From: Vulcanimicrobiota bacterium
GTDB taxonomy: Bacteria > Vulcanimicrobiota > Vulcanimicrobiia > Vulcanimicrobiales > Vulcanimicrobiaceae
Assembly (NCBI GenBank): GCA_013289785.1
Contig: JABCZE010000003.1
Coordinates: 1 to 20,243 of the forward strand
Reading direction: 5' to 3'
Length of the DNA stretch: 20,243 nt
In this document: positions 1-6,967 of the stretch, one piece after another
Numbering within the stretch: the stretch's first letter is position 1
How the letters are laid out: every line of letters begins with the position of its first letter
Made by a program: the position numbers and the translations under genes
Notes under the pieces: model-generated
Database searches by the model: none
Seen by the model: the letters and a program-made list of their open reading frames with translations, nothing else
Told to the model about the DNA's origin: nothing

Positions 1-171
1 CCACGCGAAAACCAGGACGGCCGCCCAGAGCGGCGCGTGTTCGTTGCTGACCAGCTTGCCGATGTTGAGCAGCTCGGTGGCGGCAAAGATGAGCGTAAAG
101 GCAAACAAACCAAAGCCGAACGGGCCTGAAAGCTCCGTCAGCATATAGCGATCGAGTATGGTGAATTTCAG
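1..171 (-). CDS. LptF/LptG-family LPS export permease, N-terminal part (runs off window)
   Basis: The 57 visible codons encode a short leader with I-L-D-R-Y, then a long hydrophobic segment (about residues 14-32) and a second one at the window edge. This is the usual opening of YjgP/YjgQ (LptF/LptG) permeases, the inner-membrane subunits that with LptB and LptC extract LPS and pass it to the periplasmic bridge. Position directly after lptC-lptB supports this. The start is unusual. The frame has a stop at 175-177, and the only near-cognate codon before the conserved I-L-D-R-Y is CTG at 169-171, which overlaps the lptB TGA as CTGA. An ATG at 142-144 would remove those conserved residues. A GAAGG lies about 9 bases upstream of the CTG. 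LptF and LptG cannot be told apart from this fragment. Confidence 0.82.
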   Translation of the reverse strand, partial: MKFTILDRYMLTELSGPFGFGLFAFTLIFAATELLNIGKLVSNEHAPLWAAVLVFAW

Positions 172-911
172 AGCCTAAAGCCTTCGCCCAAATAGAATTG
201 ACGGGCGATCGGCGACTCCATAACCTCTTGGGCCGAACCCGACACTTCGATGCGGCCGTTGTTCATAATGTACGCTCGATCGACGATCGCGAGCGTCTCG
301 CGTACCTGGTGATCGGTGATGAGGATGCCCAGCCCGCGATCGCGCAGTTGACGAATCATCGCCTGGATATCGGCCACGGCGATCGGATCGATTCCGGTAA
401 ACGGCTCGTCGAGCAGCAAGAAGGCCGGCTCGATCGCCAGCGCGCGGGCGATCTCGACACGCCGGCGCTCGCCGCCCGAGAGACTGTCGCCGCGAGCGTC
501 GACGAAGGCGCGTAACCCAAACTCTTCGAGTAAGGCCGGAAGGCGCCGTTCCCGCTCGTCGTGCGGGATGCCGTTCTGTTCCCAGATCAAGCGGATGTTG
601 TCGCCGACGGAGAGCTTGCGAAAGATCGAGTTCTCCTGCGAAAGGTATCCAATCCCGTTACGAGCGCGAGTATACATCGGCGCCCCGGTAAGGTCGGTCT
701 CGCGCGCTCCGTTGGCCAAGAGGACGGTCCCGCCGTCGGGCTTGATCAGACCGACGACCATGTAGAAGGTCGTGGTCTTTCCTGCCCCGTTGGGGCCGAG
801 CAATCCAACGACCTCGCCGGTTTTTACGTCGGCGGTCACGCCGTTGACCACGGTCCGCTCGCCGTACCGCTTGACCAGCCCTCGGATAATGATCGATGGT
901 CTCTGGCTCAT
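168..911 (-). CDS. lptB: LPS export ABC transporter ATPase LptB
   Basis: This 247-aa cytoplasmic ATPase would power LPS extraction from the inner membrane together with LptF/LptG and LptC. All ABC motifs are present: Walker A GPNGAGKT at residues 39-46, Q-loop glutamine near 92, signature LSGGE at 144-148, Walker B FLLLDEP at 164-170 and the switch histidine at 201. The C-terminus Y-L-G-E-G-F-R-L is typical of LptB rather than of LivF/LivG amino-acid importers, and the length matches the family. The ATG start overlaps the lptC stop as ATGA. The gene lies between lptC and an LptF/G permease, the expected partners. No odd residues were seen. Confidence 0.97.
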   Translation of the reverse strand: MSQRPSIIIRGLVKRYGERTVVNGVTADVKTGEVVGLLGPNGAGKTTTFYMVVGLIKPDGGTVLLANGARETDLTGAPMYTRARNGIGYLSQENSIFRKLSVGDNIRLIWEQNGIPHDERERRLPALLEEFGLRAFVDARGDSLSGGERRRVEIARALAIEPAFLLLDEPFTGIDPIAVADIQAMIRQLRDRGLGILITDHQVRETLAIVDRAYIMNNGRIEVSGSAQEVMESPIARQFYLGEGFRL

Positions 912-1459
912 CGCATACGCATGTGGGTGAGGGATGTATCCGAATCGAAGCTCGAACCCGTCGCCCAGAAGCCTCTGGGATCAGTAATAATCACGTTGCC
1001 GTCTCCGTGCAAGGTTGCGTCGGCCTGCCGATAGACGAGCCGATCGCAGTGCAGCGTCATCCCCGCGGCCGTGCGCGCGACCACGCCTCCGCGCAGCGTG
1101 ACGGCATCCGTCGTCTGGTCGACTTCGGCTTGCGGCGCGCTCGCGGTAATTTTCGATCCGCGCGGGTCGCTAAAGGTCACCCGTGCATTGCGGAAGATGG
1201 AACGCATGTCGTTCTCTGGGCCCCTACTCTCGTACGAGCTTGCCAGCAAATCGTAGTCGATGCGGTTGTGGACTTGCTGAAAGACGTGAATCGGACGTTC
1301 GGCGGTCCCCTTTCCCGTGACGACGAGCGTAAGGGGCGTTGCTCGGGCGCGGGGACTCGCGCTCGGCGACGGCGTGGCCGCGGTCTTGACCGGCTGCGGG
1401 TTACAGCCGCCAAGCGCCCAGAGCGCCGCCAGCCCCATGAGTGCAGCCTTTCGCTTCAA
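908..1459 (-). CDS. lptC: LptC-like LPS export lipoprotein
   Basis: A 183-aa protein starting at TTG (1457-1459), which overlaps the stop of the upstream ligase gene as TTGA. The N-terminus has a K-R-K n-region, a short hydrophobic core and a lipobox L-G-G-C (Cys19), so it is probably an exported lipoprotein. The rest is beta-rich, with repeats of the type found in LptA/LptC-like folds, and it ends in a motif resembling the LptC C-terminus (L-x-x-D-x-L-x-Y, then V-x-I-T-x-P-x-G-x-x-x-x-G). LptC connects the LptB2FG extractor to the periplasmic LPS bridge. The longer reading from an upstream ATG at 1522 would overlap the ligase gene by 67 bases and place an Arg-rich stretch before the signal, so it was not chosen. 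An ATG at 1438 is a second alternative. E. coli LptC is membrane-anchored and not lipidated, so the lipobox differs from it. Confidence 0.83.
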   Translation of the reverse strand: MKRKAALMGLAALWALGGCNPQPVKTAATPSPSASPRARATPLTLVVTGKGTAERPIHVFQQVHNRIDYDLLASSYESRGPENDMRSIFRNARVTFSDPRGSKITASAPQAEVDQTTDAVTLRGGVVARTAAGMTLHCDRLVYRQADATLHGDGNVIITDPRGFWATGSSFDSDTSLTHMRMR

Positions 1460-2655
1460 TCGAGCGCCTGGTCGGCGGTGCCCCGTGCCGCCGCGAGCGC
1501 TAGGGCCATCGTGGGCATCCATAGCCCGAAAATTACCACGCTCACCGTATCGATCAGGCCTTGCACGGCGACGCCGGCCAGTCCCGCTGCTGCACCGCAG
1601 GCCAGCAAGGCTGCGGGCTGGGAAGCACTCGCCAAACGCGATCGCAGCTCGATCACGAATCGCCAGATCGTCCAGACTACGGCGCAGACGCCCACGATGC
1701 CGAACTCCGCGAAGAACGTGAGGTAGAGGCTATGGGCATGGAAGGCCGTCGGATCGCCGTCGGGAGCGCGCACGAGCGGATAGAGACGGGAAAAGTTGAA
1801 CGGCCCGACGCCTAGCAGAGGAAACCGGTCGATAATCTGGATTGCGGCCTGCCAGATCGAGAGACGGGTGTAGTCCTCGCTCGGATCGTGGTGCGCGTTG
1901 AAGAGGAGCACGACGATGCAAATCCCCACAGCGACGACCGCGGCGGAGACCGCCGGCCGCCGCGTGCGCACCGCAACCAAGAACGCAGCCGCTGCCGCGC
2001 ATCCCATCCAGCCGGCGCGCGAAAACGTAAGCGCCAGCGCGACCAAGCCGACGCCGAGCGCGCTCCAAGCGATCGCGCCTAAGACGCGCGAGCGCGCGAT
2101 GCACCCAACGGCGTAGGCGATCGGTAGGAGAACGATCAGGTAACCGGCGAGCTCTCCCGGTAAGATGAACGTGCCCGTTGCGCGCCCGTGTTGGAGCGCG
2201 TAAAGATTCACGGGAGAGCGCAGTGCCACCATCGCGATCGCGATCGCCGCAGCAATCCCGCCCGAGAGTAGAAAGCCCCCGAAAATTAGCGTCGCCGCAT
2301 ATCGATCACCGTAAAAGCGTAGGATCGAAGAGGACCATACGATGCCGAGTCCGCCGATAAACGTGAAGACCAAGCCGGAACGCGGGTCGAACCCTAAGCA
2401 GCCCGCGAGCAGACCCGCACCAAAGACCATCAGCAAGGGCGCGAGCAACGGTTGCGAGCCGGCGATGGGATAACGCGCAAGCATCGCGAGAGCATAGATT
2501 GCAAGAACGCAGCAGCCCGCGAAAACGGCCAAAATCGCCGGCACCGGCAAGAGCGAGACTCCCGGAAATGCGACGCCGGTAAACGTGATGAAACTGGGAA
2601 AGAGCGGCACAGCCATGAAGATCAGTCCGAGCGCCGCGGGCATATAGCGCCGCAT
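1456..2655 (-). CDS. O-antigen ligase / Wzy-type polymerase family membrane protein
   Basis: A 399-aa polytopic protein with about ten to eleven hydrophobic segments. It carries family hallmarks: an R-A-T-G-T-F segment near 158-163, F-S-R-A-G-W at 211-216, and a large periplasmic loop with W-Q-A-A near 268, G-V-G-P-F-N-F at 282-288 and F-H-A-H-S-L-Y-L at 305-312. These define the Wzy_C/O-antigen-ligase family, whose members transfer undecaprenyl-linked glycans to lipid A-core (WaaL) or polymerise repeat units (Wzy). Location inside the lipid A/LPS export operon favours a WaaL-like role, but WaaL and Wzy cannot be separated by sequence alone. The ATG at 2655 overlaps the upstream stop as TGATG and has AGGGG seven bases before it. 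A longer in-frame reading to 2781 lies inside the upstream gene and was rejected. Confidence 0.85.
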   Translation of the reverse strand: MRRYMPAALGLIFMAVPLFPSFITFTGVAFPGVSLLPVPAILAVFAGCCVLAIYALAMLARYPIAGSQPLLAPLLMVFGAGLLAGCLGFDPRSGLVFTFIGGLGIVWSSSILRFYGDRYAATLIFGGFLLSGGIAAAIAIAMVALRSPVNLYALQHGRATGTFILPGELAGYLIVLLPIAYAVGCIARSRVLGAIAWSALGVGLVALALTFSRAGWMGCAAAAAFLVAVRTRRPAVSAAVVAVGICIVVLLFNAHHDPSEDYTRLSIWQAAIQIIDRFPLLGVGPFNFSRLYPLVRAPDGDPTAFHAHSLYLTFFAEFGIVGVCAVVWTIWRFVIELRSRLASASQPAALLACGAAAGLAGVAVQGLIDTVSVVIFGLWMPTMALALAAARGTADQALD

Positions 2656-3818
2656 CAGCTTTCCCCTGTCAGCGATGCGATGCGATCCGCGATGCGGTGC
2701 GCGGCGCCGCCGGCACCCATGCGCGCACGCCCGGTTTCGCTCATCTGCCGCCGGCGCGCCGGGTCGTCCAAAATATCGCACACGCCGCGTGCGGCATCGG
2801 CGGCATTACCGGTCAGAACGGCGAGCGCGTCGCCCAGTAGACCTCGTTGTCGCCGGCGATACCAACGTTCGTTCGACGCCCGGTCGCGGGCAAACGCTAC
2901 AACGGGAACGCCGGCCGCCGCGGCGCCTTCGTTCGCGGTTCCGGCTTGGCCCAGGACCAGCGTGGCGTCTTTGAGCAATGAGGCCGGGCTTCCGGTCCAA
3001 GCGCGCAAGACGGTGCGCCCGTTCAAACTCAAAGCGAACGGAATGCAATCGTGAGATTCGCGGGTGATTTGCCAGCCGGTGCGTTGCGCGCCGGCCGCAA
3101 AACGCTGCGCGTCGAGCCCGCGCGCGATCGAAAGCACCGCCCCGACGCCGGGCCTCGCGCCGGCGATCTCGCGCAACACCTCGAGCAGGAAGCCCGCGTC
3201 GTCGTACGCGCCGGCACGACTTCCGGGATAGAGCGCGAGGATCGTCGCGAACCCGGCGACCGCGGCTTCGATGGCCGGGTCGTCGCCGGGCGCGAAGAGA
3301 TCGACGATTACGTTGGCGCTAGGCTCGACCGACAAGCCGTGCTCGCGCAGCGCCTGCGCCGTCGCTTCGTCGCGCACGAAGCAGGCCTGCGCGCGCCGGA
3401 GAACTCGTTCTTCGAGCGCGCCGTAGCGGGCAACGCGAACGCTCTTCGCGGTGCCGACGAAGACGGTACGCGCTCGCGCGCGAAGCGTCATCGCCAGGGC
3501 GTAAACGTCGCCGACGGCGACGGCGACGTCGTACGATCCACGGACGGCACGCAAGAACTTTCTTTGCGCCACAACCAGCGGCAGCAGACCGGCGCGCAAA
3601 TCTTGCATCAGATTCGCGATGTTTCCCATTGCGATCAAACCACCGCTGGGCATCGTGCGGCGCGGACCGACCTCTCGAAGCGAATCCGAGACCGGTTCGC
3701 CCACCAAGGCTAAATGGTCGAGCATTACTTCGGGCGCGACCGCGTGCAGCTCGGCGGCGATGCGGTCCGCGATGGCCGCTTCCCCGTGTCCGTTCGAAAC
3801 GAAGAGCACACGCTTCAC
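2655..3818 (-). CDS. LpxB-related glycosyltransferase (lipid-A-disaccharide synthase-related family)
   Basis: A 387-aa protein with a GT-B type layout. The N-terminus has S-N-G-H-G-E at residues 8-13, G-D-V-Y-A-L near 103-108 and P-G-S-R at 198-201. A G-Q-A-G-T-A-N-E-G segment near 290-300 corresponds to the donor-binding region of LpxB. This matches the family described as lipid-A-disaccharide-synthase-related, known from cyanobacteria and Deinococcus, whose reaction I do not know to be established. It is clearly different from the true LpxB in this operon. It starts at GTG, overlapping the stop of the metallophosphoesterase gene (GTGA), and its stop overlaps the O-antigen ligase start. The context suggests glycosylation of lipid A or of an envelope lipid; that is inference. 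No signal peptide is present, so it is probably cytoplasmic or peripheral to the inner membrane. Confidence 0.82.
   Translation of the reverse strand: MKRVLFVSNGHGEAAIADRIAAELHAVAPEVMLDHLALVGEPVSDSLREVGPRRTMPSGGLIAMGNIANLMQDLRAGLLPLVVAQRKFLRAVRGSYDVAVAVGDVYALAMTLRARARTVFVGTAKSVRVARYGALEERVLRRAQACFVRDEATAQALREHGLSVEPSANVIVDLFAPGDDPAIEAAVAGFATILALYPGSRAGAYDDAGFLLEVLREIAGARPGVGAVLSIARGLDAQRFAAGAQRTGWQITRESHDCIPFALSLNGRTVLRAWTGSPASLLKDATLVLGQAGTANEGAAAAGVPVVAFARDRASNERWYRRRQRGLLGDALAVLTGNAADAARGVCDILDDPARRRQMSETGRARMGAGGAAHRIADRIASLTGES
2663..2667 (-). promoter_or_regulatory. Ribosome binding site fixing the O-antigen ligase start
   Basis: AGGGG lies inside the end of the upstream glycosyltransferase gene, seven bases before the ATG at 2653-2655. 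It supports the 399-aa start over the 42-codon longer reading, and it places initiation at the TGATG junction as expected for coupled translation. Confidence 0.6.
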
Positions 3819-4558
3819 GAAGCATCCAGGAGGGGAACCAGCGCAAAATCGTCGACCGCGAAGCGGCGACGGTTCGCGTCATACACCAGCTCGCTGCGCG
3901 ACACGAACTTCCCATACGGCCCCGCGTGAACGATCGGGACGTCTCCGACGTAGCGCGGGGCCGGCAGGGTATCGTGGCTGTGACCGCCCAGCAGCAAATC
4001 GATGCGCGGAACCCGCGCGGCCAGCTCGCAGTCCAGAGAGAGTCCTAAGTGCGAAAGCACGACGAGCGGCTCGCCTTCGGCCACCGCGGCCGCGAACGGT
4101 GCGATGGCCTCCCACGGGTTGAGGAAACGCCAGCCGAAGACTCGCTCCCAGAAGCTTTGCTCGGGGTACTGCATGATCAGCAACCCAAGGACGTTCACGT
4201 ACGTCGGGTCGCCCTGCAAGCCGGTCGCGCGCAAGCGCAACGACTGCGCAAAAGGCAACGGACGCCCTTTGGTATCGCGTAAGTTCGTACAGACCAACGG
4301 GTGGTGCATTCGCACCGCACGGGCGCGGAGCGCTGCGAAGAGATAGTGAAATTCGCGATTCCCGATGCTCTGCGCGTCGTAGCCGGCCTCGTCGAGCTCC
4401 GCAACGATCGGCTCGCTGCGGTGGTACACCGTTTGGCTGCCGCGCAGCGAGTCGCCGCAATCGAAGAGCCAACCCGGCTGCTGCGCGCGCAACGCTCGCA
4501 AGCGCCCGGCGAAACCGCGCCGGTCGTGCAAATCGGAGGTGTGATAGATGCGGATCAC
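3815..4558 (-). CDS. Calcineurin-like metallophosphoesterase in the lipid A operon
   Basis: A 247-aa enzyme of the 5'-nucleotidase/UshA-like metallophosphoesterase fold. Motifs run in order: D-L-H at 9-11, C-G-D-S at 34-37, G-N-R-E at 66-69, S-H at 169-170 and G-G-H-S-H-D at 191-196. These supply the Asp, His and Asn ligands of a two-metal site. The third motif normally reads G-N-H-E/D; here His is replaced by Arg. There is no signal peptide and no C-terminal nucleotide-binding domain, so it is unlike secreted UshA and is probably cytoplasmic. GTG at 4558 overlaps the lpxB stop (GTGA), and a longer reading to 4906 lies wholly inside lpxB. Lipid A synthesis needs cleavage of UDP-2,3-diacylglucosamine by LpxH, LpxI or LpxG before LpxB, and none is recognisable elsewhere here. 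This gene is a candidate for that step, but the substrate is not shown by the sequence. Confidence 0.85.
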   Translation of the reverse strand: MIRIYHTSDLHDRRGFAGRLRALRAQQPGWLFDCGDSLRGSQTVYHRSEPIVAELDEAGYDAQSIGNREFHYLFAALRARAVRMHHPLVCTNLRDTKGRPLPFAQSLRLRATGLQGDPTYVNVLGLLIMQYPEQSFWERVFGWRFLNPWEAIAPFAAAVAEGEPLVVLSHLGLSLDCELAARVPRIDLLLGGHSHDTLPAPRYVGDVPIVHAGPYGKFVSRSELVYDANRRRFAVDDFALVPLLDAS

Positions 4559-5679
4559 CGGCGGCGCGAATCCGAGGCGCGCGCCAGTTCGACGGCGTAA
4601 CGCGCGCAACGCTCGAGCGCGTCGGGCGGTCCGAGCGCCTTTCGAAACTCCAGAAAATCCTCGTACTGCTGCGACGGGTCGTTCATCAGCGCCCCGAGTG
4701 CCGTCGCCAGCCCTTCGGGGCTCGCGCGCTCTTGAAGCAGTTCCGGAACGACTTCGCGACCCAATACGAGGTTCGGCAGCGTAATGAAACGGTGTTTGAC
4801 CATGCGGCGGCCGTACCAAATCAGCGCCGGCGGAATCACGTAGATCGCCACGGCCGGCACGCCGATCAGCGCAGTTTCGAGTACCGCGGTTCCAGAGGCG
4901 ACCCAAGCGCCGTCCGCATTCTCTAAGGCCGCGGTCACACCCGGCGCAATTTCCACGTTACTCAAACGCTCGCGCGCGATCGCCGCTTCGATCGTCTGCA
5001 TTGCGCGCGAGTCTGCCGCTCCGAAAACGCCGCGAAGCCCGGGCCGCCGCGCTTGCAGCGTACGATACGCCGCGGCAAGCGCCGGCAGATGCCGTCGTAA
5101 CTCGCCGCCGCGACTGCCGGGCAGCAGTGCCACGACGCCGCCATCCGCAGGTGGAGCCGGCCGGAGCGGCCGCATTGCGTATCGGCTCGTCAGCGGATGT
5201 CCGAAGAACTCGATACGACAACCCAGACTCCGATAGAAATCGTATTGATGCGCGAACGCCGTCACCGGAACGCAAACGGCACTCACTTGACGCGCCTTCT
5301 TTTCGTCGTCGAGCCACGCGCCGGGCGGAAACAGGTCGAGAATCGGCCCTTCATAGCGCAACCGTCGCAGCTGGTTTGCCAACCGCAAGTTAAAAACGCC
5401 GAAGTCCACCAGCACGACCAAGTCGGGTTTCGAGACGACGATATGAGCGGCAGTGCGGAGCATGGCGTCGAGCAGCTTAGGAATCCGCGGAATCGCGGCG
5501 GCCGGACCCATGCTGGCCCAACCGGTATGATCGCGCCATAACGTAAAGCCGTGCGCGCGCATCGCCGTGCTCCCGATGCCTTCAAACTCCGCCTCCGGAT
5601 CGTTTGCGCGAATCGCTTGCGCCAGCGCGATCGCACTCGCCTCCCCCGACGGTTCCCCAGTCGAGACGAAGTACTTCAT
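4555..5679 (-). CDS. lpxB: Lipid-A-disaccharide synthase LpxB
   Basis: A 374-aa GT19 glycosyltransferase that would join UDP-2,3-diacylglucosamine to lipid X, forming the beta-1,6 disaccharide of lipid A at the cytoplasmic face. Visible motifs are G-E-P-S-G-E at 8-13, V-D-F-G-V-F-N with Asp92 aligning to catalytic Asp98 of E. coli, F-G-H-P at 159-162, L-L-P-G-S-R at 185-190, A-S-G-T-A-V-L-E at 261-268 and L-P-N-L at 301-304. Length is normal (E. coli 382). The usual S-P-x-x-W-A-W loop is divergent, reading F-P-P-G-A-W near 117-122. The gene follows lpxA by 21 bases, with no lpxI between them, and its stop overlaps the metallophosphoesterase start. Confidence 0.94.
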   Translation of the reverse strand: MKYFVSTGEPSGEASAIALAQAIRANDPEAEFEGIGSTAMRAHGFTLWRDHTGWASMGPAAAIPRIPKLLDAMLRTAAHIVVSKPDLVVLVDFGVFNLRLANQLRRLRYEGPILDLFPPGAWLDDEKKARQVSAVCVPVTAFAHQYDFYRSLGCRIEFFGHPLTSRYAMRPLRPAPPADGGVVALLPGSRGGELRRHLPALAAAYRTLQARRPGLRGVFGAADSRAMQTIEAAIARERLSNVEIAPGVTAALENADGAWVASGTAVLETALIGVPAVAIYVIPPALIWYGRRMVKHRFITLPNLVLGREVVPELLQERASPEGLATALGALMNDPSQQYEDFLEFRKALGPPDALERCARYAVELARASDSRRR

Positions 5680-5700
5680 CGCGCGCGCAAAACTAGGCCT

Positions 5701-6468
5701 TCACTTTAGCACGCCGCGCTCCGAAGGCGCTTCGAGAAAAGCGATGATCTCGCGCCCGGCGTCGGTTCTAACTTCGGCCTTCATCGCTTCGATTGCTTGG
5801 GAGACGTTGAGCTTGGGATCGTACAGCAGCTTATAGAAGCGTTTGATCTCCGAGCGCTGCTCGACCGGAAAGGCCGCGCGGCGAAGGCCGACGCTATTGA
5901 GACCGTAGGGTTGGCACGGATTACCCTCGACGAGAAAGAACGGCGGCACGTCTTTGGTTAGTTTGCTCATTCCGCCGACCATGGCATGGCGGCCGACGCG
6001 GGTAAACTGATGAATGCCGGTCTGACCGCCAATCGTCACGTAGTCGCCGACGTTGACGTGTCCCGCGAGCTGCGCGAGGTTGCTCATCGTGACTCCATTG
6101 CCGAGAATGCAGTTGTGGGCGATGTGAACGTAGGCCAGCAGGAGGCAGTCGTCACCGACGGCGGTGAGTTCGTCCCGGCCGGTCGCGCGTTGGATGCTGA
6201 CGTATTCGCGCAGGATCGTACGGTTTCCAATGCGCGTGAAGGCTCGCTCGCCTGCGTACTTGCGATCTTGCGAGGCCGCCCCGACGGTAGAAAAAGGGTA
6301 GAGCTGACAGTCGTCCCCGATTTGCGTCCACCCGTTCACGACGACGTGCGCTTGCAAGATCGAACGCGCGCCGATCGATACGTGCTCGCCGACGATGCAG
6401 TACGGCCCGATCTCCGAGTTTTTTCCGATCTCCGAGTTAGGGTGAACGATTGCCGTGGGGTGAAGCAT
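5701..6468 (-). CDS. lpxA: UDP-N-acetylglucosamine acyltransferase LpxA
   Basis: A 255-aa acyltransferase catalysing the first lipid A step, transfer of a 3-hydroxyacyl chain from acyl carrier protein to the 3-OH of UDP-GlcNAc. The N-terminal two thirds is a left-handed beta-helix of hexapeptide repeats. The H-I-A-H-N-C segment carries His118, aligning with catalytic His125 of E. coli, and G-I-H-Q-F lies further along. The C-terminal helical segment begins with the F-F-L-V-E-G-N-P region. Length is close to E. coli LpxA (262). It starts at ATG, 13 bases after fabZ. LpxA and LpxD are similar folds; the A-H-I-A-H type motif and the C-terminal domain favour LpxA. Confidence 0.96.
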   Translation of the reverse strand: MLHPTAIVHPNSEIGKNSEIGPYCIVGEHVSIGARSILQAHVVVNGWTQIGDDCQLYPFSTVGAASQDRKYAGERAFTRIGNRTILREYVSIQRATGRDELTAVGDDCLLLAYVHIAHNCILGNGVTMSNLAQLAGHVNVGDYVTIGGQTGIHQFTRVGRHAMVGGMSKLTKDVPPFFLVEGNPCQPYGLNSVGLRRAAFPVEQRSEIKRFYKLLYDPKLNVSQAIEAMKAEVRTDAGREIIAFLEAPSERGVLK

Positions 6469-6481
6469 CAGCGCCCCGAAA

Positions 6482-6955
6482 CTATACGTGGAGCACGGTG
6501 GAGTCCGCGCCGAACATGCGCGGGTTGGAAACGATCGAGAACATGATCTCGGCGGAGCAGGCGAACTGGCCGTCGACGGTCGCCTCGCCGCTCACCCAGC
6601 CGATGTTGCGCTTATGGCGCAGCATCGTTACGACCATGTCCAGCCTGTCGCCCGGAACGACCGGACGGCGGAACTTCGCTTTGTCGATCCCGGCCAAATA
6701 GGGCGTCTTGCGCGAGAACTCGCCGGGTTCCAAGATCATCGCGCCGCCCAACTGCGCGAGCGCCTCGATCATGTAGACGCCCGGTAGGACGGGATTCCCC
6801 GGAAAATGGCCGGCAAAGATCTGTTCGTTGTACGTGATGTTTTTATAACCACGCGCCCGTACCATGTGCTCGAACTCGAGAATGCGGTCGACGAGCAGCA
6901 TCGGGTAGCGATGCGGCAATATTTCAAAGATCTGGCGGATGTCGAGTTCGGCCAA
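6482..6955 (-). CDS. fabZ: 3-hydroxyacyl-ACP dehydratase FabZ
   Basis: A 157-aa hot-dog-fold dehydratase of fatty acid synthesis, acting on 3-hydroxyacyl-ACP, the same pool LpxA and LpxD use for lipid A. The hallmark G-H-F-P-G-N-P-V-L-P-G-V at 49-60 holds catalytic His50, and Glu64 lies in I-E-A-L-A-Q. I-L-P-H-R-Y-P at 12-18 is typical of FabZ. It starts at TTG, with AGGAGAG seven bases upstream overlapping the lpxC stop. No LpxC-FabZ fusion is present, unlike in some diderm lineages; the two genes are separate, ten bases apart. Clustering with lpxC and lpxA is common in LPS-making bacteria. Confidence 0.96.
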   Translation of the reverse strand: MAELDIRQIFEILPHRYPMLLVDRILEFEHMVRARGYKNITYNEQIFAGHFPGNPVLPGVYMIEALAQLGGAMILEPGEFSRKTPYLAGIDKAKFRRPVVPGDRLDMVVTMLRHKRNIGWVSGEATVDGQFACSAEIMFSIVSNPRMFGADSTVLHV

Positions 6956-6960
6956 GGCTG

Positions 6961-6967
6961 CTCTCCT
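6961..6967 (-). promoter_or_regulatory. Strong ribosome binding site deciding the fabZ TTG start
   Basis: AGGAGAG overlaps the last bases of lpxC, including its TAG stop, and lies a few bases before the TTG at 6953-6955. It supports initiation at TTG and coupling of fabZ translation to the end of lpxC. Confidence 0.65.

Noticed and set aside
4559..4906. Longer start of the metallophosphoesterase
   Set aside because: The extra 116 residues lie entirely within lpxB in another frame and are Arg-rich without family similarity. The GTG overlapping the lpxB stop directly precedes the D-x-H motif.
5680..5700. A hidden lpxI or lpxH between lpxA and lpxB
   Set aside because: The gap is only 21 bases, and no other frame in the window shows LpxI or LpxH motifs.
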